The translations under genes were made by a program, and so were the position numbers. A DNA stretch of 64,000 nt from positions 2,976,001 to 3,040,000 of the forward strand of contig NZ_VLKF01000001.1 in the NCBI RefSeq assembly GCF_007994135.1, written 5' to 3'. The DNA comes from Modestobacter roseus (GTDB taxonomy: Bacteria > Actinomycetota > Actinomycetes > Mycobacteriales > Geodermatophilaceae). How positions within the stretch are numbered: position 1 is the stretch's first letter; the number at the start of each line of letters is the position of its first letter. Under the pieces are notes generated by a model. That model made no database searches, was not told the DNA's origin, and worked only from the letters and a program-made list of their open reading frames with translations. This document shows, piece by piece, positions 38,729-48,397 of the stretch.

Positions 38729-39688
38729 TCAGCGCCGGGCCGGGCGACGTGCCGCGCCGGCCGCCCGCTGCACGTCCGCCGCGTCCAGCGCCGGGCGGCC
38801 ACCCAGCCGGGAGACGGTGCGCGCCGCGGCGACGCCGGCCTCCCAGGCCGCCTCGCCGGGGTCCCGCCCGGCCAGCAGCGCCACGGTCAGCGCCGCGACG
38901 ACCGTGTCGCCCGCACCCGTCGGGTCGACCGGGGACTCGCCCTGGAGCGGGACCAGCTGCTCCTGCACCCGCCCGCTGCGCGAGCGCCACACGGTCAGGT
39001 CACCCGCCTCGCCGGCGGCGAGGCAGACGACCCGCGGACCCCGGTGGCACAGCTCGGTGGCGGCTCCCCGGACGTCGTCGAGGCCGGCCAGCTCACCGCC
39101 CACCCACGCGCCGGCCTCCACCGCGTCCGCCCGGAGCACCTGGACACCGGCCAGCAGCGCCGTCGCGGTCTCCTCGTCCGGCGGGGCACCGTCGGCCACG
39201 GTCAGCGCACCGCGCGGCGCCAGCTCCAGGGCCGCCCGCACCGCCGGGCCGGGCTGCTGGAGCTGCAGCACCACCGCCGGGGCACGTCCGAACAGGTCAC
39301 CCGCGGCGGCCACGTCGTCCGGGGTCAGCAGGCTCGAGCCGGGCACGTCCTCGACCAGCCGCCGGGTGCCGCCGGACTCGACCAGGTCGACCAGCAGCGC
39401 GGTCGTCCCACCGCGCCGGCGCGCCACCCCGGAGATCCACAGGCCGTCCCGGACCGCCTGGGCCAGCACCTGGTCACCGGCTGCGTCGTCGCCCAGCACG
39501 CCCACCAGCGCGGCCGGGAGCCCCAGCTGCTGCATGGCCACCGCCTGGTTCGCGCCCTTGCCCCCGAGGAGCTCGCGGCGGGAGCGCGCCGGGACGCTGC
39601 CACCCCCGTCGGGCAGCCGGTCGACCTCCAGGACCAGGTCACGGCCCACCTGCCCGACGACGACCGCCGGTCCCTCCGGAGCACTCAC
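38729..39688 (-). CDS. PfkB-family carbohydrate kinase, ribokinase-like
   Basis: A 319-residue kinase; signature 1 is ELLGGKGANQAVAMQQLG (about 40-57) and signature 2 with the catalytic Asp is DPTGAGDTVVAAL. GGKGANQA is typical of ribokinases, but the sugar is not certain. GTG 39688 lies 7 nt after CAGGGT (39696-39701), a leaderless arrangement. It diverges from the molybdenum-cofactor operon over an 81-bp gap. Confidence 0.88.
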   Translation of the reverse strand: MSAPEGPAVVVGQVGRDLVLEVDRLPDGGGSVPARSRRELLGGKGANQAVAMQQLGLPAALVGVLGDDAAGDQVLAQAVRDGLWISGVARRRGGTTALLVDLVESGGTRRLVEDVPGSSLLTPDDVAAAGDLFGRAPAVVLQLQQPGPAVRAALELAPRGALTVADGAPPDEETATALLAGVQVLRADAVEAGAWVGGELAGLDDVRGAATELCHRGPRVVCLAAGEAGDLTVWRSRSGRVQEQLVPLQGESPVDPTGAGDTVVAALTVALLAGRDPGEAAWEAGVAAARTVSRLGGRPALDAADVQRAAGAARRPARR

Positions 39689-39695
39689 GGAGCCC

Positions 39696-39701
39696 ACCCT
39701 G
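39696..39701 (-). promoter_or_regulatory. -10 element of a leaderless promoter
   Basis: On the minus strand CAGGGT is followed by 7 nt and the GTG start of the PfkB kinase at 39688, with no ribosome binding site. Confidence 0.45.
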
Positions 39702-39769
39702 CCCGGTCGCGCCGGGTGACGCACGCGCCCGGCGGCCCGGCGCCGGGGCGTGTCGGTGAGGATGGGGGC

Positions 39770-40971
39770 GTGCGCACGGTCGAGGAACACCAGGCGGTGG
39801 TGCGCGGCCTGCTGGCCCCGCTGCCGATCGAGGACGTCCCGCTGGGCGCGGCGGCCGGGCGGGTGCTCGCCGCCGACCTGCCGGCGCTGGTCTCCCTGCC
39901 CGGCTTCACCAACTCGGCGATGGACGGCTACGCGGCCCGGCACGCCGAGGTGGGCACCGCGGGCGAGGCGACCCCGGTGCGGCTCCGGGTCGCCGCCGAC
40001 ATCCCGGCCGGGCGCAGCGACGTGCCGGTCCTCGAACCGGGCACCGTGCACCGGATCATGACCGGGGCCCCGCTGCCGGCCGGCGCCGACGTCGTCGTCC
40101 CGGTCGAGCGCACCGACGGCGCCACCGACGTCGTCACCATCACCGGCTCCCCCGCCGTCGGGGCGCACCTGCGGCACACCGGGGAGGACATCCGCGCGGG
40201 CGAGATCGCCCTGCGGGCCGGCACCCCGCTCGGCGCCGCCCAGCTGGGCCTGGCCGCCGCGGTCGGGCACGCCGTGCTGCCCGTGCGCCGCCGACCGCGG
40301 GTGCTGGTGCTCTCCACCGGCAGCGAGCTCGTCGAGCCCGGCCGGCCGCTCCTGCCGGGGCAGATCTACGAGTCCAACTCCGTGCTGCTGGCCACGGCGG
40401 TCGAGGCCGCCGGCGGCGAGGCCCGCACCCTGCACTTCGTCCCCGACGACGTCGAGCAGTTCCTGACCGCCGTCCGGGCCGAGCTGGCGGACGCCGACCT
40501 GCTGGTGACCAGCGGCGGGGTGAGCGCCGGCGCCTACGAGGTGGTCAAGGACGCCTTCCGCGAGCTGGGCACCGTCGAGTTCGGCAAGGTGGCGATGCAG
40601 CCCGGCGGGCCCCAGGGCGCCGGCACGGTCGACGGGGTCCCGGTGGTGACCCTGCCGGGCAACCCGGTGAGCTCGTTCGTGTCCTTCGAGGTGTTCGTGC
40701 GGCCGGCGCTGCGCCGGGCCCTGGGCCACAGCGACCCCGACCGGCTGCGCACCACCGCCCGCCTCACCACACCGCTGCGCTCCCCCGCCGGACGGCGCCA
40801 GTTCCTCCGCGGCCGCTTCGACGCCGGCTCGGTGTCCCAGGTCGGCGGCCCCGGCTCGCACCTGGTCGCCCACCTGGCCCGGGCCAACTGCCTGGTCGTC
40901 ATCCCCGAGGACGTCACCGAGCTGCCCACGGGCGCCGAGGTGACCGTCGTCCTGATCGAAGGAGCACTCCA

Positions 40972-40975
<4 letters not shown>
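39770..40975 (+). CDS. moeA: Molybdopterin molybdenumtransferase
   Basis: A 401-residue enzyme that inserts molybdate into adenylylated molybdopterin. Features are FTNSAMDGYA, MTGAPLPAGADVVVPVE, the MoCF-fold loop VTSGGVSAGAYEVVKDAF and LPGNPVSSFVSFEVF. The start is GTG 39770; the frame is open far upstream but only as antisense to other genes. It overlaps moaC by 4 bp (GTGA) and leads moeA-moaC-mog. Confidence 0.95.
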
Positions 40976-41441
<466 letters not shown>

Positions 41442-41445
<4 letters not shown>

Positions 41446-41939
41446 CCGCCGCCGAGCTGCCCGCCGACGCCCTCGCCGTCGTCGTCACCGCCTCCAACCG
41501 GGCCGCGTTCGGCGTCTACGCCGACCGCAGCGGCCAGGCGCTCGCCGACGGGCTGCGGGAACTCGGCTTCACGGTGCAGGGCCCGCACGTGCGCCCGGAC
41601 GACGTCGCCGAGCTCGAGGTCGTCCTCCGGGAGGCGGTGGCCGCCGGCGCCGACGTCGTCCTCACCACCGGCGGCACCGGCCTGACCCCCACCGACGTGA
41701 CGCCGGAGGCCACCCGCGCGGTCCTCGAGCGGGAGGCGCCGGGCATCGCCGAGGCGATCCGCCGGTACGGCCAGGACCAGGTGCCGACGTCGGTGCTGTC
41801 CCGCGGCCTGGCGGGCACCTGCAGCCGCACGCTGATCGTGAACCTGCCGGGCTCGACCGGCGGCGTCCGCGACGGGCTCGCCGTGCTGGGCCCGCTGCTG
41901 CCGCACGTCGTCAGCCAGCTCCGCGGCGGCGATCACTGA
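41442..41939 (+). CDS. MoaB/Mog-type molybdopterin-binding protein
   Basis: A 165-residue MoCF-fold protein, the likely molybdopterin adenylyltransferase that prepares the substrate of MoeA. The binding loop TTGGTGLTPTDVTPEAT and the later NLPGSTGGVRDG are intact. It is coupled to moaC by an ATGA overlap and ends the operon. Length and motifs do not separate MoaB from MogA. Confidence 0.92.
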
Positions 41940-42071
41940 GCCGACTGCGATGCTCCGCATCGCACCGCGGGCAGGTGCCGTGCCCCGCCTGCGCTGAGCC
42001 GTTCCCACCGCTCCTCGCGGAGGCCTCCGGCCCCCACTCGTCGCGGTGACCGGCTCACGCCGGGATCCCGT

Positions 42072-42119
42072 ACTCGTTCCCGGCTTGGTTCGTGCCCGGC
42101 TTAGTTCGTGCCCGGCTCA
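42072..42119. repeat. Three 16-bp tandem repeats after fdhD
   Basis: Units 42088-42103 and 42104-42119 (GTTCGTGCCCGGCTTA and a one- to two-base variant) follow a less exact copy at 42072-42087. They end 4 bp from the fdhD stop codon, in the 184-bp convergent gap with the mog gene. The rest of that gap shows no gene or clear terminator. Confidence 0.65.
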
Positions 42120-42123
42120 GCCC

Positions 42124-42969
42124 TCACCCCAACTCCAACCGCTCGGGGTGGGTGTAGACGTTGCAGCCGTCGCCGCGGAGGAAGCCGATCAGGGTCATGC
42201 CGAACTGCTGGGCCAGCTCCACCGCCAGCGAGCTGGGGGCCGACACCGCGGCCAGCACGGGGATCCCGGCCATCGCCGCCTTCTGGGTCAGCTCGAACGA
42301 CGACCGCCCGCTGACCATGAGCACGTGCCCGGACAGCGGCACCCGCCCCTCGCGGACGGCGTTGCCGATCACCTTGTCCACCGCGTTGTGCCGGCCCACG
42401 TCCTCGCGCAGCGCGACCAGCTCACCGTCGAGGGTGAACAGGCCGGCGGCGTGCAGGCCACCGGTCTTGTCGAACACCTGCTGCGCCGCCCGGAGCCGGT
42501 CGGGGAGCGCCAGCAACGTCTCCAGGGTGAGCCGGGCGCCGTCCCCGGCGATGTCGTAGCTGGTGCGGGTGCGGATCGCGTCGATGCTCGCCTTGCCGCA
42601 CACCCCGCAGGAGCTGGAGGTGTAGAAGTTCCGGTCCAGGGCGGTGTCCGGGGCCTCGACGCCGGGCGCCAGGTCGACGTCGACGACGTTGTAGGTGTTG
42701 CGCCCCGCGTCGTCCACGGAGTTGCAGTACCGCAACCCGGCCAGGTCGTCGGTGCTGCGGATGACGCCCTCGGTGGCCAGGAAGCCGTGCACCAGGTCGA
42801 AGTCGTCCCCCGGGGTGCGCATGGTGACCGCCAGCGGGGTTCCGCCCAGGCGGATCTCCAACGGCTCCTCCGAGGCGACGGTGTCCGGGCGCTGGCTGTG
42901 CAGGTCGCCCCGGATGCGCAGCACCGGGGTCCGGCTGGTGACTCGTCCCACGCGGCTGACGGTACTCAC
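42124..42969 (-). CDS. fdhD: Formate dehydrogenase accessory sulfurtransferase
   Basis: A 281-residue protein that sulfurates the molybdenum cofactor for formate dehydrogenase. The active cysteine pair is in SSCGVCGKASID, and GRHNAVDKVIG and VSGRSSFELTQKA are typical. GTG 42969 is taken as the start, 7 nt after TAGGGC. The formate dehydrogenase is not in the window. It diverges from the mobA-like gene over 24 bp. Confidence 0.95.
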   Translation of the reverse strand: MSTVSRVGRVTSRTPVLRIRGDLHSQRPDTVASEEPLEIRLGGTPLAVTMRTPGDDFDLVHGFLATEGVIRSTDDLAGLRYCNSVDDAGRNTYNVVDVDLAPGVEAPDTALDRNFYTSSSCGVCGKASIDAIRTRTSYDIAGDGARLTLETLLALPDRLRAAQQVFDKTGGLHAAGLFTLDGELVALREDVGRHNAVDKVIGNAVREGRVPLSGHVLMVSGRSSFELTQKAAMAGIPVLAAVSAPSSLAVELAQQFGMTLIGFLRGDGCNVYTHPERLELG

Positions 42970-42976
42970 CGCCCGC

Positions 42977-42986
42977 GCCCTACCGT
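42977..42986. promoter_or_regulatory. Overlapping divergent -10 elements of fdhD and the mobA-like gene
   Basis: GCCCTACCGT reads TACCGT on the plus strand (42981-42986) and TAGGGC on the minus strand (42982 to 42977). The two hexamers share the TA at 42981-42982. Each is followed by exactly 7 nt and a GTG (42994 and 42969). One symmetric element could therefore fire two leaderless mRNAs in opposite directions. Confidence 0.6.
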
Positions 42987-42993
42987 TCGGGCC

Positions 42994-43605
42994 GTGACCG
43001 AGCTCCCGCCCTACGCCGCGGTCGTCCTCGCCGGCGGCCGCGCCGCCCGCCTCGGCGGGCAGCCCAAGCCCCAGCTCGACGTGGGCGGCCGCACGATGCT
43101 GGGCGCCGTGCTGGCCGCGGTCGCGGACGCGCAGCTGCGGGTCGTCGTCGGCCCGCCGCAGGAGGTGCCCGGGAACGTCGTGCTGGTGCGGGAGCGCCCG
43201 CCCGGCGGCGGCCCGGTGCCGGCCCTGGCCGCCGGGCTGGCGGCGGTGCCCGACACCGTCGACGTCGTCGCGGTGCTCGCCGGCGACCTGCCGTTCCTCA
43301 CCCCGCAGCTGGTCGCCGGACTGCGGGAGCGCCTGACGGGGGACGGCGTGCTGGTGGTCGACGACACCGGTCGCGACCAGCTGCTGCTCGGGGTGTGGCG
43401 CACCGCGGTGCTCCGCGTGGCCCTCAGCGGTGCCCGCCCGCATGCGCCGCTGCGGTCGGTGCTCGGCCCACTCGCGGTGCGGAGGCACCGTCCGGTGGTC
43501 CCGCCCGGACAGGCCGCGCCGTGGACCGACTGCGACACCCCCGCAGAGCTGGCCGCCGCCCGGGCCACCGCGGCACGAGGACTGCCGGACGGCAGCTCCG
43601 GGTAG
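42994..43605 (+). CDS. MobA-like molybdenum cofactor guanylyltransferase
   Basis: A 203-residue nucleotidyltransferase. The NTP-binding start VVLAGGRAARLGGQPKPQL (about 10-28), the Mg site AGDLPFLTP and TDCDTPAELA fit the MobA family, which attaches GMP to the molybdenum cofactor for DMSO-reductase-type enzymes such as formate dehydrogenase. Pairing with fdhD supports this. Other cofactor cytidylyl- or guanylyltransferases remain possible. Confidence 0.85.
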   Translation: MTELPPYAAVVLAGGRAARLGGQPKPQLDVGGRTMLGAVLAAVADAQLRVVVGPPQEVPGNVVLVRERPPGGGPVPALAAGLAAVPDTVDVVAVLAGDLPFLTPQLVAGLRERLTGDGVLVVDDTGRDQLLLGVWRTAVLRVALSGARPHAPLRSVLGPLAVRRHRPVVPPGQAAPWTDCDTPAELAAARATAARGLPDGSSG

Positions 43606-43608
43606 GGC
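43603..43608 (+). promoter_or_regulatory. -10 element of a leaderless promoter
   Basis: TAGGGC, whose TAG is the stop codon of the mobA-like gene, is followed by 7 nt and the ATG at 43616. The downstream gene could thus be transcribed on its own as well as by readthrough. Confidence 0.45.
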
Positions 43609-43615
43609 CGGCGCC

Positions 43616-44278
43616 ATGCGCATCGTCATCGCAGGAGCCCATGGGCAGATCGCCCGCCGCCTCGGCCGGCTGCTGAGCAGCCGCGGGGACACCGTGGTCG
43701 GCATCGTCCGCAACCCCGATCACCGGGCCGACCTGGAGTCCGACGGCGTCGAGCCCGCCGTCCTGGACCTGGAGCAGTCCTCGGTCGACCAGGTCGCCGA
43801 GGTGGTCCGCGGGGCGGACGCGGTGGTCTTCGCCGCCGGTGGCGGCCCGAACAGCGGACCGGAACGCAAGCAGACCGTCGACCGTGGCGCGGCCGTGCTG
43901 CTGGCCGACGCCGCCGAGCGCGCCGGGGTACGCCCCTACCTGCTCGTCTCGTCGATGGGCGTCGAGCAGGCCCGCGACGGGGCCCCCGAGGGGATGGACC
44001 CCCAGTTCGCGGTCTACCTCGAGGCCAAGCTGGCCGCGGAGGACGACGTCCGGGGCCGGGCAGCGCTGGACGCCACCGTCGTCCGGCCCGGCGGCCTCAC
44101 CGACGACCCGGGCACCGGCCGGGTGACGCTGGCGCACGAGGTGGAGCGAGGCAGCGTGCCCCGGGACGACGTCGCCGCGGTGCTGGCCGAGATCGTGTCG
44201 ACCGGCACGTGGGGCCAGGTGGTCGAGCTGGTCGACGGCGACACCCCGATCGACGAGGCCGTCGCCGGCCTCCGCTGA
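43616..44278 (+). CDS. NAD(P)-binding atypical SDR oxidoreductase
   Basis: A 220-residue Rossmann-fold protein (NAD(P)H-binding family PF13460 type). The dinucleotide motif is IAGAHGQIARRLG (about 5-17, GxxGxxG), with VVFAAGGGPNSG, a Ser in LLVSSMG and the region VYLEAKLAAEDDV in place of the Tyr-x3-Lys site. The substrate is unknown; some relatives are sugar epimerase-like or quinone reductases. Its stop is adjacent to the truA stop on the other strand. Confidence 0.85.
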   Translation: MRIVIAGAHGQIARRLGRLLSSRGDTVVGIVRNPDHRADLESDGVEPAVLDLEQSSVDQVAEVVRGADAVVFAAGGGPNSGPERKQTVDRGAAVLLADAAERAGVRPYLLVSSMGVEQARDGAPEGMDPQFAVYLEAKLAAEDDVRGRAALDATVVRPGGLTDDPGTGRVTLAHEVERGSVPRDDVAAVLAEIVSTGTWGQVVELVDGDTPIDEAVAGLR

Positions 44279-45130
44279 TCAGCCGTCCCGCCGCGCCCGG
44301 GTGAGCTGCGCGCGGGCCGCCAGCTGGGCGTCGGCCGGGTAGTCGACCCGCACCAGGGTCAGGCCACCGGCCGGCGCCACCGGCACGTCGTTGGCCCGCT
44401 GGCGCAGCTCCAGCAGCGAGGCCGGCCAGCCCACGGGCCGGCGGCCCTCACCGACGGCGATCAGCGCGCCCACGAGGCTGCGCACCATCGAGTGGCAGAA
44501 GGCGTCCGCCGAGGCGCGCACCTCGACCAGGTCGCCGTCCCGCACCACGTCGAGGTCGAGCAAGGTGCGGATGGTGGTGGCCCCCTCGCGCCGCCGGCAG
44601 TAGGCGGCAAAGTCGTGCTGCCCGAGCAGCAGACCGGCGGCCAGCGCCATCGCCGCGGCGTCCAGCGTGCGGGACCAGCCGACGGTGTCCGCCCGGCGCA
44701 GCGGCGGCGGCCCGGCGTCGGCGTCGGTGAGCCGGTAGACGTAGTGGCGGCCGAGCGCACCGAAGCGGGCGTCGAAGTCGGCGGTCACCGCCCGGGCGCC
44801 GGTCACCGCGACGTCGGGCGGCAGCACCCCGCGCACCCGGCGCAGCAGTCGGCGCTCGTGCGCGGCGAACAGCTCGGCCGGGAGGTCGATGTGCGCCACC
44901 TGGCCGGTGGCGTGCACGCCGGCGTCGGTACGCCCGGCGACGGTCAGGTCCACGTCGTGCCGGAGCACGGTGGCCAGGGCGAGCTCCAGTTCACCCTGCA
45001 CGGTGCGCAGCCCGGGCTGGCGGGCCCAGCCGTGCAGCGCCGTGCCGTCGTAGGCGATGTCCAGCCGAACGCGGACGAGCCCGCCACCGGGTGCGGTGAC
45101 GGGCTCGTCCGTTGCGTGCTGGTGCTCCAT
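44279..45130 (-). CDS. truA: tRNA pseudouridine(38-40) synthase
   Basis: A 283-residue enzyme that isomerises U38-U40 in tRNA anticodon arms. The catalytic Asp is in [35 protein letters not shown] starts the fold. ATG 45130 is chosen with GGAG 5 nt before it; about 17 extra residues precede the family core. An 8-bp hairpin (45136-45156) lies between the rplQ stop and this site. Last gene of the rpsM-rpsK-rpsD-rpoA-rplQ-truA run. Confidence 0.94.
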   Translation of the reverse strand: MEHQHATDEPVTAPGGGLVRVRLDIAYDGTALHGWARQPGLRTVQGELELALATVLRHDVDLTVAGRTDAGVHATGQVAHIDLPAELFAAHERRLLRRVRGVLPPDVAVTGARAVTADFDARFGALGRHYVYRLTDADAGPPPLRRADTVGWSRTLDAAAMALAAGLLLGQHDFAAYCRRREGATTIRTLLDLDVVRDGDLVEVRASADAFCHSMVRSLVGALIAVGEGRRPVGWPASLLELRQRANDVPVAPAGGLTLVRVDYPADAQLAARAQLTRARRDG

Positions 45131-45161
45131 GAGCTCCGGCCTCAGCGCGAGGCCGGGGAGG

Positions 45162-45860
45162 TCACTTGGGGTCGACCTCGGGCTCGCCGCCCGGGGCGTC
45201 GGTCCCGGCGGTGGCGGCGTCGCTGAGCTCGGCGGCCTCGACCTCGGCGGCCGCGGCGCTGGCCACGTCCGGGGAGAGGGTCGGGTCGTCGACGACGGCC
45301 AGGTTCTCGGCGGTCGGCTCGGGGGTGACGTCGCCGTCGTCCTGCCGCTCGCCGTCGGGGTTGTAGACGTCGGTGACGACGTCCTGGGCTTCGGCGGACG
45401 CATCGGCGGTGACCTCGCCAGCGGCGGCCGCGGAGCCGGCGCCGGCGGCGAAACGGGTGCCGCGGGCGCGCTCGGCCTCGCCGACGGCCTGCTGGGCCAC
45501 GGTCTGCGCCTCGACGAGCTCGATGATCGCCATGGGTGCGTTGTCGCCCTTGCGGGGGGCGACCTTCACGATGCGCGTGTAGCCACCCGGGCGCTCGGCG
45601 AAGCGGGGGCCGATCTCGGCGAACAGGTGGTGCACGACGTCCTTGTCCCGGATCACCGTCATCACCTGCCGACGGGCGTGCAGGTCACCGCGCTTGGCGA
45701 AGGTCACCAGCTTCTCGGCGTACGGGCGCAGCCGCTTGGCCTTGGCCTCGGTCGTGGTGATCCGGCCGTGCTCGAACAGCGAGGTGGCCAGGTTGGCCAG
45801 CATCAGCCGCTGGTGCGCGGGGGATCCGCCGAGACGGGGGCCCTTGGTGGGGGTGGGCAT
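45162..45860 (-). CDS. rplQ: 50S ribosomal protein L17 with long C-terminal extension
   Basis: The first 120 residues are normal L17 ([45 protein letters not shown]). About 110 residues of Ala/Glu/Asp-rich sequence follow and lack any fold signature, taking the protein to 232 residues. Such acidic tails on L17 are known in actinobacteria, but this one is long. It follows rpoA after a strong hairpin. Confidence 0.95.
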   Translation of the reverse strand: MPTPTKGPRLGGSPAHQRLMLANLATSLFEHGRITTTEAKAKRLRPYAEKLVTFAKRGDLHARRQVMTVIRDKDVVHHLFAEIGPRFAERPGGYTRIVKVAPRKGDNAPMAIIELVEAQTVAQQAVGEAERARGTRFAAGAGSAAAAGEVTADASAEAQDVVTDVYNPDGERQDDGDVTPEPTAENLAVVDDPTLSPDVASAAAAEVEAAELSDAATAGTDAPGGEPEVDPK

Positions 45861-45954
45861 GTCGGTCCTTCCTCAGGCGGCCGGGCGGGCGTGTGCCGGC
45901 TGCGTCGTCCATCGCGGTGCTGCGTGGCCACCGTGGGATGGCCTGTGCTCGGTG

Positions 45955-45995
45955 CGGGGTGCGGCCGGCGGGAGATCCCCGCCGGCCGCACCCCG
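45955..45995 (-). terminator. 18-bp perfect hairpin between rpoA and rplQ
   Basis: Bases 45955-45972 pair exactly with 45978-45995, loop AGATC, 17 bp downstream of the rpoA stop and upstream of rplQ. It has no T-tract. Since rplQ normally depends on the rpoA transcript, it may attenuate or act as a processing or stability element. Confidence 0.6.
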
Positions 45996-46011
45996 GATCA
46001 CGAACAGCTTC

Positions 46012-47079
46012 TCAGAGCTGCTCGGTCTCCTGGTAGTTGCCCTCCTCGTACTGGGCCGGGTCGCCGAAGGCGGCGTCGCCCTGGTACGCGTCGGTCTCGT
46101 AGCCCTCGTCGTAGCTCTCCACCGAGGAGGGGACGAACCCGGGCGGGCTGTCCTTGAGCGCGAGACCCATGGCCGCCAGCTTCAGCTTGACCTCGTCGAT
46201 CGACTTGGCGCCGAAGTTGCGGATGTCCAGCAGGTCGGCCTCCGACCGGGTGACGAGCTCACCGACGGTGTGCACGCCCTCGCGCTTGAGGCAGTTGTAG
46301 GACCGGACGGTGAGGTCCATGTCCTCGATCGGCATCGAGAAGTTCGCGATGTCGGCGGCCTCGGCCGGGCTGGGCCCGACCTCGATGCCCTCGGCGTCCA
46401 CGTTCAGCTCGCGCAGCAGCCCGAAGAGCTCGACCAGGGTCGAGCCGGCGCTGGCGATCGCGTCGCGGGGCTCCATCGACGGCTTGGTCTCGACGTCGAC
46501 GACCAACCGGTCGAAGTCGGTGCGCTGCTCGACGCGGGTGGCCTCGACGGCGTAGGTCACCTTGAGCACCGGGGAGTAGATCGAGTCGACGGGGATCCGC
46601 CCGATCTCCTGGCCCGGCTGCTTGTTCTGGGTGGCCGGGACGTAACCGCGGCCCCGCTCGACGACGAGCTCGACCTCGAGCCGGCCCTTGGCGTTCAGGG
46701 TGGCGATGTGCAGCTCGGGATTGTGCACCTCGACACCGGCCGGCGGCGCGATGTCAGCGGCGGTGACCTCGCCCGGGCCCTGCTTGCGCAGGTACATGGT
46801 CACCGGCTCGTCGGAGTCGGAGCTGACCACGAGACCCTTGAGGTTCAGGATGATCTCGGTGACGTCCTCCTTGACGCCCGGCACGGTGGTGAACTCGTGC
46901 AGGGTGCCCTCGATGCGGATGCTGGTGACAGCAGCGCCGGGGATCGAGGACAGCAGGGTGCGACGCAGGGAGTTGCCGAGGGTGTAGCCGAAACCCGGCT
47001 CCAGCGGCTCGATGACGAACCGCGAGCGCTGGGCGTCGATGGTCTCCTCGGTGAGGGTCGGACGCTGTGCGATGAGCAT
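46012..47079 (-). CDS. rpoA: DNA-directed RNA polymerase subunit alpha
   Basis: A 355-residue subunit that dimerises and starts assembly of RNA polymerase. The N-terminal domain ([26 protein letters not shown]) and the alpha-CTD (about 255-325, [41 protein letters not shown]) that binds UP elements and activators are both complete. The tail is acidic. Confidence 0.98.
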   Translation of the reverse strand: MLIAQRPTLTEETIDAQRSRFVIEPLEPGFGYTLGNSLRRTLLSSIPGAAVTSIRIEGTLHEFTTVPGVKEDVTEIILNLKGLVVSSDSDEPVTMYLRKQGPGEVTAADIAPPAGVEVHNPELHIATLNAKGRLEVELVVERGRGYVPATQNKQPGQEIGRIPVDSIYSPVLKVTYAVEATRVEQRTDFDRLVVDVETKPSMEPRDAIASAGSTLVELFGLLRELNVDAEGIEVGPSPAEAADIANFSMPIEDMDLTVRSYNCLKREGVHTVGELVTRSEADLLDIRNFGAKSIDEVKLKLAAMGLALKDSPPGFVPSSVESYDEGYETDAYQGDAAFGDPAQYEEGNYQETEQL

Positions 47080-47174
47080 GGTTCTCCTTCAGGTCCTCCG
47101 GCACCCGCCATATGACGCCGTGAGGTGTGGTGCCGGCGGGACGGACATCCGTCCGCCCGTCCCGCCGTCGTGCA

Positions 47175-47207
47175 GGCCCTGACCAGGCGAGCCGCCTGGT
47201 CAGGGCC
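47175..47207 (-). terminator. 15-bp perfect hairpin between rpsD and rpoA
   Basis: GGCCCTGACCAGGCG (47175-47189) pairs with 47193-47207 around a 3-nt loop, 6 bp after the rpsD stop. A second inverted repeat lies at about 47135-47166. No T-run follows. Confidence 0.6.
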
Positions 47208-47213
47208 GGTGGG

Positions 47214-47840
47214 TCACTTGGAGTAGAGCTCCACGATCAGCTGCTCCTGCACCGGGGTGTCGATCACCTGGCGCGCCGGGATGCTGTGGACGAGCACCTT
47301 CAGCTGCGTGGTGATGACCTCCAGCCACGGCGGGACCGGACGGGAGCCGGCCTTCGCCTGGGCGAGCTGGAACGGGACCATCTCGACCGACTTGGCGGCG
47401 ACCTCGACGATGTCGTTGGCGCTCACCCGGTAGGACGGGATGTCGACCTTGCGGCCGTTGACCTTGATGTGGCCGTGGCGCACCAGCTGGCGGGCCATGT
47501 CGCGGGACTCGGCGAAGCCGGCCCGGTAGACCACGTTGTCGAGGCGGGACTCGAGGATCTGCAGCAGGACCTCACCGGTCTTGCCCGTCTTCTTGTTCGC
47601 CTCTTCGTAGTAGCCGCGGAACTGCTTCTCCAGCACGCCGTAGATGCGGCGGGCCTTCTGCTTCTCGCGCAGCTGCAGCAGGTACTCGCTGTCCTTGCTG
47701 CGACCCCGGCCGTGCTCGCCCGGCGGGTACGGCCGGATCTCGATCGGGCACTTCGGGGACTCGCACTTGCTGCCCTTGAGGAACAGCTTCATCTTCTCGC
47801 GCCGGCACAGGCGGCAGTCGGCTCCGGTGTAACGGGCCAC
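47214..47840 (-). CDS. rpsD: 30S ribosomal protein S4
   Basis: A 208-residue primary assembly protein. A zinc-type N-terminus is present (CRLCRREKMKLFL, then CESPKC), and the S4 RNA-binding domain reads RLDNVVYRAGFAESRDMARQLVRHGHIKVNG. It lies between rpsK and rpoA in the alpha operon. In enterics S4 represses its own operon; that is not shown here. Confidence 0.97.
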   Translation of the reverse strand: MARYTGADCRLCRREKMKLFLKGSKCESPKCPIEIRPYPPGEHGRGRSKDSEYLLQLREKQKARRIYGVLEKQFRGYYEEANKKTGKTGEVLLQILESRLDNVVYRAGFAESRDMARQLVRHGHIKVNGRKVDIPSYRVSANDIVEVAAKSVEMVPFQLAQAKAGSRPVPPWLEVITTQLKVLVHSIPARQVIDTPVQEQLIVELYSK

Positions 47841-47873
47841 GTCTATCTACCTCTTCGTCTCGTCAGTGACCGG

Positions 47874-48281
47874 TCAGACCCGGCGGCGCTTCTTGGGGCG
47901 GCAGCCGTTGTGCGGCTGCGGCGTCACGTCCTGGATCTGACCCACCTCGAGGCCGGTGGCCTGCAGCGAGCGGATCGCGGTCTCGCGGCCGGAGCCGGGG
48001 CCCTTCACGAAGACGTCGACCTTGCGCATGCCGTGCTCCTGCGCCTTGCGCGCGGCGTTCTCGGCAGCCATCTGCGCGGCGAACGGCGTGGACTTGCGGG
48101 AGCCCTTGAAGCCGACGTGGCCGGCGGAAGCCCAGCTGATCACGTTCCCGGTCGGGTCGGTGATCGACACGATCGTGTTGTTGAACGTGCTCTTGATGTG
48201 CGCCGCGCCGTGGGCGACGTTCTTCTTCTCCTTGCGGCGCACCTTCTTGGTGCCAGCAGCCGCGCGAGCCCTGGGAGGCAT
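47874..48281 (-). CDS. rpsK: 30S ribosomal protein S11
   Basis: A 135-residue protein of the 30S platform. The basic N-terminus ([25 protein letters not shown]) and C-terminal [18 protein letters not shown] are typical. It sits between rpsM and rpsD; a large hairpin lies in the gap to rpsM. Confidence 0.97.
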   Translation of the reverse strand: MPPRARAAAGTKKVRRKEKKNVAHGAAHIKSTFNNTIVSITDPTGNVISWASAGHVGFKGSRKSTPFAAQMAAENAARKAQEHGMRKVDVFVKGPGSGRETAIRSLQATGLEVGQIQDVTPQPHNGCRPKKRRRV

Positions 48282-48342
48282 GTCTCTCCGGTCTGTGTCT
48301 GTGTTCGTGGCCTGGTGGTGCAGGTGCAGCGCTCGCGCTGCG

Positions 48343-48385
48343 GGCGCGCCGTCGGTCCGGCCCTACGGACCCACGACGGCGCGCC
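48343..48385 (-). terminator. 12-bp hairpin between rpsM and rpsK
   Basis: GGCGCGCCGTCG (48343-48354) pairs with 48374-48385, and the loop holds a further small stem (GGTCC/GGACC). It lies 12 bp past the rpsM stop in a 116-bp gap. No T-run is seen. Confidence 0.5.
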
Positions 48386-48397
48386 GTCGGGCTCGAC

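Noticed and set aside
37544-39769. Very long open frame running into moeA from upstream
   Set aside because: It is antisense to rplM, carbonic anhydrase and the PfkB kinase, and its product is low-complexity; open antisense frames are expected at this GC content. MoeA starts at GTG 39770.
42072-42119. Attachment site or CRISPR remnant
   Set aside because: Direct 16-bp repeats without spacers, integrase or cas genes nearby.
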